From the NCBI GenBank assembly GCA_003255065.1, contig QAOA01003946.1, forward strand, positions 1,364,120 to 1,428,119: a DNA stretch of 64,000 nucleotides, read 5' to 3'. Under the pieces are notes generated by a model. It ran no database searches. It saw nothing but the letters and a program-made list of their open reading frames with translations, and had not been told where the DNA came from. The first letter of the stretch is position 1; the number at the start of each line of letters is the position of its first letter. The translations under genes were made by a program, and so were the position numbers. This stretch comes from Cercis canadensis (taxonomy: Eukaryota; Streptophyta; Magnoliopsida; Fabales; Fabaceae). Positions 50,456-60,550 of the stretch are shown one piece after another.

Positions 50456-51409
50456 GAGTGTGTTTGGATGAGATATTTGTAGAGTGTAATGTATTTATAG
50501 AGTATATTTAAAATACTTATTTTAAATTATTTTGTTTGTATAATTTTTTAAAATATTTTTAAAATTTTAGTGTATTTTTTTTAGTCACTTTCAAAGTCAC
50601 AATTCAGTATTTTTCAAATTCAGTGTATTTCAAATTCCTTGTTTTTTCTTCTCGAGCCCCGATACCCCCTCCCTCGAGCCTCCGTAACTCTTGCTCTCAA
50701 CACCGTGTACCATCGCCCCTTCTCTCTCTCGCTCTCTCTCTCTCTCCCTCCCCCTCAATCCAAAATCCCAATTTTCCCAAGAAAAACCCTTTGTTTGCAT
50801 CTGTTGCATAACCCTTCAAAATTTTCCTTCCAGCCAAACAAACATGCACAAATACCAATACCCATTTTCCATACCCTCCCAACAGTAGCAGCTCCGCCTC
50901 CAACCCTAAAGCTCCGCCAAAGAAGGTAAGAAAGCCAATAACATAAGCACAAGAACAGAAGCACCAACGGCGGCGGAGGCAGCGGCGGCAACATCAACGG
51001 CAAAAACACCATCAACACCGCCAGAGCCACCAGTACCAGAATAGAACCTAAGCTGAAACACCGTACCATGCTCTTCTTGTTCTTGTTCCCCTCGTCCCCT
51101 TCACTACCATGTTCCTCTCAACAACCGCCATCAATGGTGGCTGCCTCCTATCCCAGCGAACCAAGCTCTAATTGGAAAATGGGCTTGTTTTCTTTGAATT
51201 TGCTTTTGAAGCTAAGCGTCGGGTTTTAGGAGGAAAGAAAGGGGTGGGAGGGGGAAATGGGTATGCATCCGTGGGACCCTGAAGTCTGGTAAAAATAAAT
51301 TGTATCCAAACAAAGTATTTTATAAATACATATATTTAAAATGTTACATTTTAATTATATGTATTTGAAATACACAATAATTTATCAAATACTCTATCTA
51401 AACACAACC
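50456..51409. mobile_element. 954-bp PIF/Harbinger-like element with an ARGOS-like insert
   Basis: Left end GAGTGTGTTTGGATGAG and inverted right end GGTTGTGTTTAGATAGAG form short TIRs. TAA flanks both sides (50453-50455 and 51410-51412), the 3-bp duplication type of PIF/Harbinger (Tourist-like) elements. The subterminal 150-190 bp are AT-rich and TE-like; the middle (about 50640-51260) is GC-rich and gene-like, with CT-rich leader-type DNA. There is no transposase. Confidence 0.72.
50855..51069 (-). pseudogene. ARGOS/OSR-like (organ-size regulator) captured copy, frameshifted
   Basis: On -, from complement 51069: MVRCFSLGSILVLVALAVLM, then VFLPLMLPPLPPPPLVLLF. The LPPLPPPP motif after a hydrophobic segment is the hallmark of OSR-domain proteins (ARGOS, ARGOS-like), small ER-membrane proteins that promote organ growth and dampen ethylene response. 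Just after LVLLF the frame is lost. The expected second hydrophobic segment (V-L-M-L-L-A-F-L-P-S) appears in another frame, so about one base is missing near 50965. A stop (TGA) lies upstream of EEHGSEGDEGNKNKKS in the same frame, where an ATG may have been. The leader-like DNA continues to about 51230. Confidence 0.75.
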
Positions 51410-51861
51410 TAAGTTAACTCTTGAGTGTTCTTCTTTTATATAATACCATAGTTTGGTTAAATTACCATGGTAGAAAGAAAGCTAATTAGGATTTGTGCAT
51501 TTTTGTATTTGACCTCAAAGTTATAGTAACTTTTTTTTTTTAAAAAAAAAGCTAATTAAATTAAATTTCAAAACTCGTGAGCGTTTTTAAACTTGATTCT
51601 CGTGTTTGTCGAGAAATACTGCAATAACCCGTTTTCTTCATCAAATGGTGTAGCCGTGAAAGAAAATCATGTCATAATTTATGGAGAACAACCATAATTA
51701 AAATTTAAAAAACAGCTGTCTGTTACTGCTTCAACGGGATCATCGTCTAGAAAGGAGAACATCCAAGATGTATATTTACATTGATTATTCTTCGATAATG
51801 TTCAACACGTCCGAATAGAATTTGATAGCATCCACAATGTTCCTACTTCTAATAACACACT

Positions 51862-54800
51862 TCAGGCATTTCCCTTCACTCCTAAATGTGCATCATATTC
51901 ACTTGCGGTAGCATATTCACCCCTACCGTCGTCACCTTCATCAAAGAAATCCTCCCGGGCATTGTCAGCTAACATAAGAGCAATCAACCAGAAGAGGGCC
52001 GAATCAAGGGATAAAAAGGCACCGCCACCAAGGAGACCAGTTTTAGCTGTAGGGCAAGTATAGTTCACATCACGATGAACATTGCGAGTCAGATGAAGCT
52101 GTTCAGTGATTGTTGGCCACAACAGCAAAGTTGCAGCTAATCCGGTAGTAAACCTAAGTAAATACACCAAGTCATTCAGAGGAAAATGAGAGCAAAATAG
52201 AGATATGAAACTGAAACTGAAACTGGCAAAAATAAATCATACATACATATATTTCATTAACCTCATACTCTTGCAGTATAATTGAAATTTGAGACTATAA
52301 ATCGGTAAACTCCAATAGGAGGCAACCTTTCACGCGACACTAGGCAGCAGAAGGAAGTTCCCAACATTGTATGTGTATGTGGAAAAGCTACAACTACTGG
52401 AGAATAAGCTCCAGAATTTCAATCCCAAACAATGGTACAAGAATGAGCTTTTAAAGTCTGTTTGGGAGTTTGAAGTGAGGGGAAAAGAAAAGAGATGAGA
52501 GGAAAGAGAAGGAAAAGAGAGATATTTTATTCTTCTTTGTTTAGATGATTAAAATAAGCAAAATGAAAGAAAAGGAAATGAAAGAAATAAAAATTTATAA
52601 TTTTATAAATTTATCATTTATTTATAAAATAAATATATTTAATATAAAATTTAATAATATTATTTAAATAGTGTTTGAAAAAGAATTTGAAGAAATAAAT
52701 AGAGGTATAATAGTAAATTATTATTCTTTCTTCTCCAAACCCCCTAAATTGGAAGAACACAAAAGTAAAAACAATAAATGAATGTGAGTGTTTGAGGCTA
52801 CCCTTGCTTTCCTTTCCTTTTTTAATCTTGAACTTCCAAACAAGAGAATGAACACATTCACTCATTTCCTTTCCTCTCATTTCTCTCCAATTTTAACTCC
52901 CAAACAAACCCTTAGGAGCATTTGGTACATGAAATATAGAAGAGTTCTCGGGATAATTTACCAAAATAATGCTATCTAATAAAAAATTTACGAATTTAGG
53001 TTACTTTTGAAAATATTTACTAAAATGTATCACTTTTTAAGCACAATACACACTAAAACATTTTTATCAGAAAATGCTAAAATAATATAATATTTTAAAC
53101 AATAAATGCTAAAATGTATAACATGTTTTCTGTTAAAAATGCCAATTTTTTTTTTTTTCTAAAAACGTTGAAACGTAACTCGAGAATCTAACAAGTCTCT
53201 TGAAAATTGAAGAAAACATGGAAATGAATCCATGTTTTCTATAGGAAAACGTAAATTCGCGTTTTCTTCAGTTTCAAAAGTGACTAATTTTGGTAAATAG
53301 TTTCAAAAATAACTTAAATTCGTAATTTTTTTTATTGTATTATTTTGGTAAATTTGTCGAGTTTTTGGAAAATTTATCATTAAAAATTTATGATCATTAT
53401 ATTTAATTTGAGATTTTAAATCCCAACAATACCAAATTTTTATGGGAATCAATTTGCCATAATATTTTATTTGAGATTTTAAATCCCAACAATACCAAAT
53501 TTTTATGGGAACAATTTGCGATAATATTTACATAACCCCAGGATTTAGTTTTCTCAAAAATTATTCATGAGGATATCCAAAATTCGGTGTACCAAACCTT
53601 CTTAAAGTAATCAGAGTCTATCTATCATTCATATGAACAAGGAAAATGAATTTTTTTTTTAAAAAATGATATTACGCAAAGGACGTTGAAGGATAAGAAG
53701 AGTTACTTACAATGCAATGTTGAAGAATACAGCGAAACTACCACTTTTAAACAAAACTCCTTGTGGAACGGACTTTCCTTTGTAAGGGTAAAACAGAGAC
53801 AGATACCCAGCCACGGTAGAAGCAATAAGAAATGCTACAGAAAGATAGCCCAATGCAACTGTTGGATCGGATGGATACTTGCAGGTGACTCCATCTTTGC
53901 TAGGTACTGCCGTTCCGGCTGCAGGCTGCAGGAATGAAAAGGGTATTACATACAGATTTATTAGATGGCAAGAAGACAGATTATACCCACACGAAATATA
54001 TGGACAGAATAAGAGCAGATCAAAAGTAATACTTTTATTTTGAATGTGTGTATGTATGAGTATACACGGCAAAATCATATACTAATGCTAGCATATGCTT
54101 GGGAAAAGGAAGATAATACTACTGGAAACAAAAAGGAGTGAAGAAGATTGGTGGAATTCATTAAGTGCACGCTTTAAAAAAATAAAAAAATTATAGAAAA
54201 ATGAAAATAACCTTCCAAACACAAGTAGTGAGTATATAAATGTTATGAACAGTGCAGCATTTTATCAGTTTACATACACCCCATTGTCAGTAAACCTAGC
54301 AGACAATGACGTAATGCATAAGCAATTAAGTTAGATTTCCCACTGAGCAAAATAAGCCGCTTCTTTATCAACAAAGAAGGGTATAAAACATAAGTGGCTA
54401 TTTTATTGAGCATGCAGAGAAACAGGAAAAAAAAAAATTGAAGAAATCATAGAAGGAATAGCATGTTCCAAAAAGAAATACATACTGAAACTATCAAAGA
54501 ATATGATGACCGCAAGAAAACTAATATCCATAATAAATTCCGTATCCCAATAAGTATAACATACAGCATTGTCAGAATTCTCTTTCATGCACTCAAGGTG
54601 TAAAGAATTAAGAGGCTAAGAAGATCTGCCATAGTCATGCATCAATATTTTATGTTTACAGGAGGTACAGAAAGGCTAAATCAGCTGATCCAAAAGATAA
54701 ATATCTAGTTGGTTTAACATATATAGGGAGAAAGGGATGATATATTCTTGACATATTCATACACTCTATTACACTAACTAATTTTCTTCAGCAAGTACAA

Positions 54801-55327
54801 GTATGAGAAACCCCTCAGATTCTCATATAAGATAAAGCATTCATATGATATGATTGCTCATTAACCTGTAGAGATACAGAATCTTAAAATGCAGATTATT
54901 ATTTCAATAAGAAACACGCCAGATAATATTGTTAAAGCTAGATACCAACTGAAGGAAACTTAATGTTCCCCCCTACCCTTGTAGGAGAAAAAGTTCATAT
55001 GTTGCCTTGTCTTGCTTTTTGGCAACCTTGTCCAAGCAAGAAAAATAACAAGTTTCAAACAGATCTCATCCTTCATGCTACACCGTTGTCACGGGGTGCA
55101 TGTTTCATCAGACTACGAATTACAGACAAGAGGTTTACAGGGGATGAGATCAGATACAATTCTTATTTAGTTGTTTACATAGACCCCAAAAATTATTACA
55201 TAGGACGCCACATAAAGGACCTCGTTTGGATAATTACCTTTTTGTTTTCAGCAATAACTCCCAATAAGAAAGACACTACACCAAAAAATGCTACAATTAA
55301 AGCCATTTGTTTAACGGTGACAGCCAT
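51862..55327 (-). CDS. DUF1218 membrane protein (DESIGUAL/MWL-type family)
   Basis: Plant-specific four-helix membrane protein; relatives affect leaf symmetry or wall lignin. CDS complement(55238..55327, 53711..53925, 51862..52153), 198 residues. MAVTVKQMALIVAFFGVVSF starts a signal-anchor-like helix. Then come VTCKYPSDPTVALGYLSVAF (helix 2), FYPYKGKSVPQ, FKSGSFAVFFNIALFTTGLA (helix 3), LHLTRNVHRDVNYTCPTAKT, GLLGGGAFLSLDSALFWLIA (helix 4) and an acidic C-terminus. Conserved Cys residues in TCKYP and NYTCPT are in place. A 5'UTR intron probably ends at CCCTTGCAG just before GGCACCATGG. Introns hold at least two MITEs. A broken paralogue lies at 58145-59141. The intact frame indicates function. 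Confidence 0.92.
52463..52912. mobile_element. Tourist-like (PIF/Harbinger) MITE in a DUF1218 intron
   Basis: Left AAGTCTGTTTGGGAGTTTG and inverted right GGGTTTGTTTGGGAGTTAAA, each preceded or followed by TTA, the expected 3-bp duplication. The body contains polypurine GAGGAAAGAGAAGG on the left and polypyrimidine on the right. About 450 bp, no ORF. Confidence 0.7.
52943..53357. mobile_element. Long-TIR MITE in the same DUF1218 intron
   Basis: Left arm CTCGGGATAATTTACCAAAA, TTACGAATTTAGGTTACTTT, TGAAAATATTTACTAAAAT; inverted right arm CTCGACAAATTTACCAAAAT, TTACGAATTTAAGTTATTTT, TGAAACTATTTACCAAAAT. The arms are about 95 bp and by eye around 80 percent alike. It lies about 30 bp from the Tourist-like MITE. 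No ORF. Confidence 0.7.
53406..53530. repeat. 63-bp tandem duplication
   Basis: 53406-53468 and 53469-53530 both read ATTTGAGATTTTAAATCCCA, then ACAATACCAAATTTTTATGG, and end in AATTTGC.ATAATATTT. Nearly identical, so recent. It lies in the DUF1218 intron. Confidence 0.9.
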
Positions 55328-55339
55328 GGTGCCCTGCAA

Positions 55340-56040
55340 GGGAAGAATGAAATAGAAAAGGGTTTAGCGAGCAACGGAATTGAAGATAAAAATAACATCA
55401 ATGACATCCAACTTTAACTTGCTTTTAGCATGAAGAAAAACAAGCTCATCAAAGCATAAAGAAAAATAAAATTAGGACTTAAAGCTCCTTTTCATGTCAA
55501 CTTACACTTTCCTGAACCAGAGAAAATGGGATCAACTATGAGGAAATTAAACCCTCCCCACAAAAAATAAAAAAAAGGAAAAGATTTTTTATTCACTTCC
55601 TTCCTACATGTTTTCACTAGGCTAAGCATTTCCCATCAAAATAATTTGAGCTACGAGGAAGGAGAGTCTTACTACAGAATATCCCTAAAATTGAACAGAT
55701 GAACAAACTGTCCCTATAAACAAACAGATAATCGAATTCAAATTAAAACCATAACAAAAACTGTTTTTGATTAGAGGAAAGAAAAAACGAGCCTGATGTG
55801 CGTAGATCAGGAGAAAAGAGGAGGAGACAAGAGCTGATTCAAACACGAACTTTGGGATCGTTCAGGATCAAATCAATTTCCAGAGACTCTGTTCCTCACC
55901 CACCCCCTTCTCTTCTCTGTGTCTACGTTTAAGTCAGCGCACAGAAATATGAAAGAAATAGCGAGGAATTCGGCTATTAAAGAGACTACTCCTTTTGCCA
56001 AGATACCAATAGTTTTACCTTGAATGATGAATCTCTCCCC
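55340..56040 (-). promoter_or_regulatory. Upstream region and leader of the DUF1218 gene
   Basis: Presumed 5'UTR intron (acceptor just upstream of the ATG) and leader exon. The leader exon probably lies around 55790-55930, where the DNA is richer in GC and pyrimidine on -. The exact donor and transcription start cannot be fixed. Confidence 0.4.
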
Positions 56041-56763
56041 ATTATCGGGTATCTAGTGTGGTGAACCATGCTCTTAGTCGTCTTTTCGGTAAAATACAAG
56101 ATAATGAATATTTATGAGAAAATCGGAAAAGGACGGAAAGATGTTAGAATAGAATTTGAGAAAAAATATTTTTAATTTCCTTGTGAAAAATTAAAAATAT
56201 TAAAATATTGTTTTTAAAAGCCTGATTTCATTTTCAAATGACTTATTTGCACAGCAAAATATTTTCTGATATACATCGGAGCTTCTGAAGTTTCTTAGTC
56301 TGAAAGACAATTTTATTCCCTTTTAAGAATGATTTATAATTAATGGTAAATGCCTTAATTATTTTAGTGAAAATTTAATCCTGAAGTAAATACTATGAGA
56401 GTCCAAATCAAAACTATAACTTCAAATACTTCTATTCTATTTGAAAGCTCTTAATTTAATATTGCTAACAACCCATAAAATAAATAATAAAAACTGAATA
56501 ATATGATTTCTTATTTAGAAATTGTATAATTATAATAATGACGTGAAGATAATAGTGCATACTTTTTTAATATATTTTATATTTCTTCTCCAAAAATAAT
56601 AAAAAGTAAAAGAAACGTTTTAAATAAGTATAAAAAATTTCCATTTTTTATCAATAATAATATAAGTAAGAGATTGAATAGAGATTGAGTATGATAATTG
56701 AGATGGAAAGGGAACAAAAATCAATATTATAACTAGGTCTAGGTATAGTTTTTAGGGGGAAAA

Positions 56764-57010
56764 GATTAAATAACCTATAGCACTAGAAAAAAGATTGGGA
56801 TTAGATCACGGGTACAAGTTTCCTAAAGTTTTAATAGGATTATAATTTGGGTAACCAATAAACCAACCCCAACGAGTGATTAAATAGTATTTCTTATGGC
56901 ACTTGAAAAAATGGTGGGATTACACAATGTGGACAAGTTTTCAAAAATTCTAATATGACTATAATTTGGATAACCACTAAAGCAACCTCAACAGATAATT
57001 CAATTAGATT
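56764..57010. repeat. About 114-bp tandem repeat, two diverged copies
   Basis: 56764-56877 and 56878-56993 share GATTAAATA, CACT.GAAAAAA, TGGGATTA, ACAAGTTT, ATTATAATTTGGGTAACCA/ACTATAATTTGGATAACCA and AACC.CAAC. A third copy begins at 56994 (GATAATTCAATTAGATTTCC). Confidence 0.7.
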
Positions 57011-57026
57011 TCCTATTATGTGTCAT

Positions 57027-57074
57027 CCCCTGCCGTAGTGCTCGGCCGTACATCGCGCAGGGCCTAGTACTAGT
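57027..57074 (+). mobile_element. Possible Helitron 3' terminus
   Basis: CCCTGC ... GCAGGG can form a stem just before CTAG-T (57064-57068, and again 57070-57074). A short GC-rich hairpin followed by CTRR-T is the Helitron 3' signature. I found no paired 5' TC end, so this is tentative. Confidence 0.35.
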
Positions 57075-58144
57075 AATAATATAAAGCACAATACAAACCT
57101 TTTTAGTGATAACTTATAAGTGTAAAATATCATGCAATCACACCCTCTTCCTTTCATTATATTAGTCTTCCAAAATAAGTGCACATTATCGTGTCAAACA
57201 TAAAGTTCATATTAAAATTTATTTTTTAGTTTTTGAATAAATACTTCAAATAAAAAATAACCATAGTACACATTCTTATTATTTCATGTATTTGTGCCTC
57301 TAAAATATAATAAATCAAGCCTTTGTGATTGATATATTATGCCCCATTACATTATGAGAACAAGTCAACTTTTTAGCTTATTTCTTTTCTCTCATCAAGC
57401 ATAAAACATATCAAACAATTTTATAATTAAGTGATACTAAAATTATTTGTAAGACTTATGAATTTTGTACTTAAACCCAAAATTGTAATAAAAGAAGTAC
57501 CATTTCCACCCTCCTTGTCTCACCAACGGATCTTCCTGAAAAGTACAAGGGACTAAACGTCTAATTAAGTTTTACATTTTTCTTAACCATACTTAAGTAA
57601 CACTTGTCGGGATTCCTTAATACCAATTTATACCATAATGTAAAAAAAGGTCTTCCCCACTTTGTCATTCCCCCTTTCAATCATAAACATTGAATATTAG
57701 TGTTCATTTTGTCCACTTTCGTTCATCGTGGAGTACAAGTCTCTCCCTCTCACAATACTAAATCCATAACATATATACAAAATTATTGTCTCAATATCAT
57801 TCAATTATATCATATCAAGTCTAATAGTATATTTGTATTGTTTAGATATATGCTAGTACTATGAGTGCTGAAATTTTAATGATTTGACTTAGTGATAAAA
57901 ATATAATAGATTCATTCAAATTAGTCAAGATGAAGATTTGGAATTAAATTATTGTGCTCTTTCTTATATGTAAATATTCTAATGAAAAAAAAAACTTTGG
58001 GAATGCTGAAAATAGTTTTCATTTAGCCACAGTTGAAAAGGTAATAAAGCTACACAAAGTTAAGATATTGAGTCCCAAATACAAGTAAAATAAATAATGT
58101 TTAAAAATCTCCCTTTAAATTTTGATACCACGCAAAGACTATGA

Positions 58145-59141
58145 TTTAGGATCTAATTCGTCAAGATAGTCATCTCTGGCATTGTTTACCACCAAAAGAG
58201 AAGCTAGCTATAAGAGTGCTGCGTCAAGGGATAACAAGGCAGCGCCACCCATGAGACCAGTCTTTGCGGTTGGGCAATCTGTCATCATCCCGGTGGATAT
58301 TGTGCGTCAAGTGAAGTTGCTCTGTGATTGTTGGCCACAATGTCATAGCTGCTGCCAATGCTGTAGTAACCCTAGTTCATCACCACCATTCAAACAAACA
58401 AGCCGTGGTAAGAGATTATGAGATTGACATTGATAATTTTTTTTTCTTAAAAATAATAGAGAGAACTAATGTTTCCATCCTTGAAAATTTAAAACAAACA
58501 AATTATTAAATTAATTTTGGCTTTAATGGATTGTATTGATTTTGTTTAAAAAATAAATAAGAGATGAAAAATATGATATTTCAGTAGAGATGTCACGCAA
58601 GAAAGAAATTGTTACTGCTGTCCAATGTACCAGGCAACTATTCCAAACTAACAAAAATGCATTGGTTTTAGAAACTTACAGAGCCAATTTGAAGAAGACA
58701 AACAAGGTTGTGTTTTTTAATAGGGCTGAAGATGAAATAGATCTTCCTTTGTAGGGATAAAATATTGAAAAACAACCCGGTATGGAGGCTGCCATCACAA
58801 ACCCAAAAGATAAATAACCCAATGCCACCGTTGCATCGGTTGGGTACTTGCAAATCACAACGCCTTTCCCTTCTATGGGAGTTCCAGCTGAAGGCTTTTT
58901 AAGAAATTAAATCCAACAATATATTTGGTCAACAATTATATGGATAATTATGTATATATAACTGCCAGAAAAGATTAATTGGATGCTCGAATAACCTTGA
59001 TGTTTATAACTTTAAAAACCCTAACTAATTAGAACTTTGGAAAAATACTTTTATTTTCTCCAACCATTCCCAGTCCAGTACGAAGGAGATTAGACCCAGC
59101 GTCACCAGAATAGTGGACATCTTTCCTGTGGTAACTGCCAT
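58145..59141 (-). pseudogene. DUF1218 paralogue, broken
   Basis: Three exon-equivalents match the DUF1218 gene 3-6 kb away. Exon 1 (59047-59141) starts MAVTTGKMSTILVTLGLISF at the ATG 59139-59141, then loses frame after FVL (about one base missing near 59080). Exon 2 (about 58676-58893) is open: PSAGTPIEGKGVVICKYPTD, ATVALGYLSFGFVMAASIPG, FYPYKGRSI, KNTTLFVFFKLAL, with splice borders. Exon 3 (58145-58375) reads TTALAAAMTLWPTITEQLHL, then is frameshifted after NIHRD. It continues in another frame as DCPTAKTGLMGGAALLSLDA with an in-frame TAG at the site of a conserved Trp (A-L-L-stop-L-A-S). It was most likely a local duplicate that decayed. Confidence 0.85.
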
Positions 59142-59392
59142 AGCGCTGGCTACAGAATCGCCAGATTATGTATCGGAGAAAATGGCCTGCGGTTAGCTGT
59201 AAATTATAAAAAGCCTTTGAGTGGGTTGCCAAGAAATAATGGTTAGATGAAAATGAATCAGAAGTCTGAAGAAACTGCATATATTAAAACCCATTAGTCC
59301 ATTACTATTAAGACCTGAGAAGAGTTTGTAGTGATTTTGGTATTTAACTAGATAAGTCAACGAGAGTGTACTTCCGAAACAACTGTATCCTT

Positions 59393-59583
59393 ACCAATAA
59401 GGTGTTGGTTTAATAGAAATAGGTTGAATCCCAAAACATTTTAAGTCAAAGATTATGAGTTCGAATTCTTTGAATCGCATTTGTTGGGAGAAATTTATCA
59501 GTTACTACTTTTGTCTCAAACAGAAATTAGTCTCATATCTAAATAGTATAAGATATCTTTGATGTAAAAAAAAAAAAAAAAAA
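59393..59583 (+). mobile_element. tRNA-derived SINE, plus orientation, A18 tail
   Basis: ACCAATAAGGTGTTGGTTTA, then AAGATTATGAGTTCGAATTC (B-box-like GTTCGAATTC), TTAGTCTCATATCTAAATAG, and a pure A run at 59566-59583. Flanks TGTATCCTTA and TCTATCCTTT may be a worn target duplication. Its sequence follows the minus copy at 49999-50184 along its whole length. Confidence 0.82.
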
Positions 59584-59753
59584 GGACTCTATCCTTTCTT
59601 AGACAATTTCAACTACTTCATTGTCATGGGTACGGAAACTAAAGGAAACAATTAATGGATGGGATTTCAAATTTTAAATTAATAAATAGGTGATGGAATT
59701 TAACATTTTAAATGAGTAATTTATTTTATTCAAAATGGCTGATGGAGTAATTT

Positions 59754-60539
59754 TATGTAGCACGGGTATGGGTACGAAACGTCGATATGATATTTTTTTA
59801 AAAATAGGAGTACGGTATGCCACATAATATGTAATATATATATATATATATAACAAATACATTAATCCTTAAATCTAACTTATATTCAATCAATATAAAT
59901 GGGCCTTAAAAATTAAATGAGTCCAATTCAATTAATAAAAATTGTACATATTTAACAATGAGTTTCACTTTTGTTCAGCCCATGTAAATGCACCTTATCA
60001 CTTAAAATGTCTAATTCAATAATTAAAATAATATAAACATAAAATAAAAAGAGAAGAAACTAGAAGAACGAGTAATGACTGAGGGAGAAAGAAACAAAAA
60101 CATAGCTCCTAGCAGAGGAAGAGACACCAGTTCCCTCTCTCCCTCCTCTCTCTCTCGATATTAGAATTCCTCTGCTTCTCTGACCTCCTCCTCTTTGCCT
60201 CCATTCTCCTCAATGTCTGCAACTCCTTCCTCTTATGTCACTCCTCCGTAATTCGTCGGTAGAGAAGTCCTCAATAGAGTCGGGTACGTCGGCGGTGGAG
60301 CCATGGAGTCATCGTCTCTAACCAGAGGCATTGTCCCCACAATAGACGATGATCGCATGAGCTTCTTAGCATTCTTATCAACCCCAAATCGACCACCCAA
60401 TGAAAGACCAAGATTCAGCTCAANAAAAAAAAAAAAAAAAAGGGTGAAGAGCGTTTCCAACACTTGGTATGCGTATTGCATCTCGGAAACGTACCGAAAA
60501 CGGGTATGGCAAGGTAATTGCCGTTTCGGTGCAACATAG
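59754..60539. mobile_element. 786-bp TIR element with a coding-like insert
   Basis: Ends TATGTAGCAC (left) and, inverted, CTATGTTGCAC (right). Flanking direct copies TGGAGTAATTT (59743-59753) and TGGAGTATGTT (60540-60550) look like an 8- to 11-bp target duplication. Near each end lie GGGTATGGGTACGAAACG and its inverted relatives. A hAT or MULE origin is possible; the duplication length is ambiguous. The interior 60070-60430 is gene-like. Confidence 0.65.
60210..60440 (+). pseudogene. Coding-like fragment inside the 786-bp element, ending in poly(A)
   Basis: After a CT-rich leader-like stretch, reading frames give MSATPSSYVTPP, a stop, then FVGREVLNRVGYVGGGAMES, SSLTRGIVPTIDDDRMSFLA and FLSTPNRPPNERPRFSS before an A run of about 19 with the ambiguous N at 60424. 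I do not recognise the parent gene. It is GC-richer than its surroundings, so capture of a host gene end is likely. Confidence 0.45.
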
Positions 60540-60550
60540 TGGAGTATGTT

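Larger units (their letters stand above)
56040..58140. other. Intergenic, AT-rich, repeats only
   Basis: No gene seen. 56764-57010 is a tandem repeat and 57027-57074 a possible Helitron end (both listed). The rest is AT-rich without clear structure. Confidence 0.5.

Noticed and set aside
55093-55355. Open + frame across DUF1218 exon 1
   Set aside because: Antisense to a well-supported coding exon.
59393-59583. tRNA gene
   Set aside because: B-box-like sequence is present, but no cloverleaf or acceptor stem forms and the unit ends in poly(A); it is a SINE.
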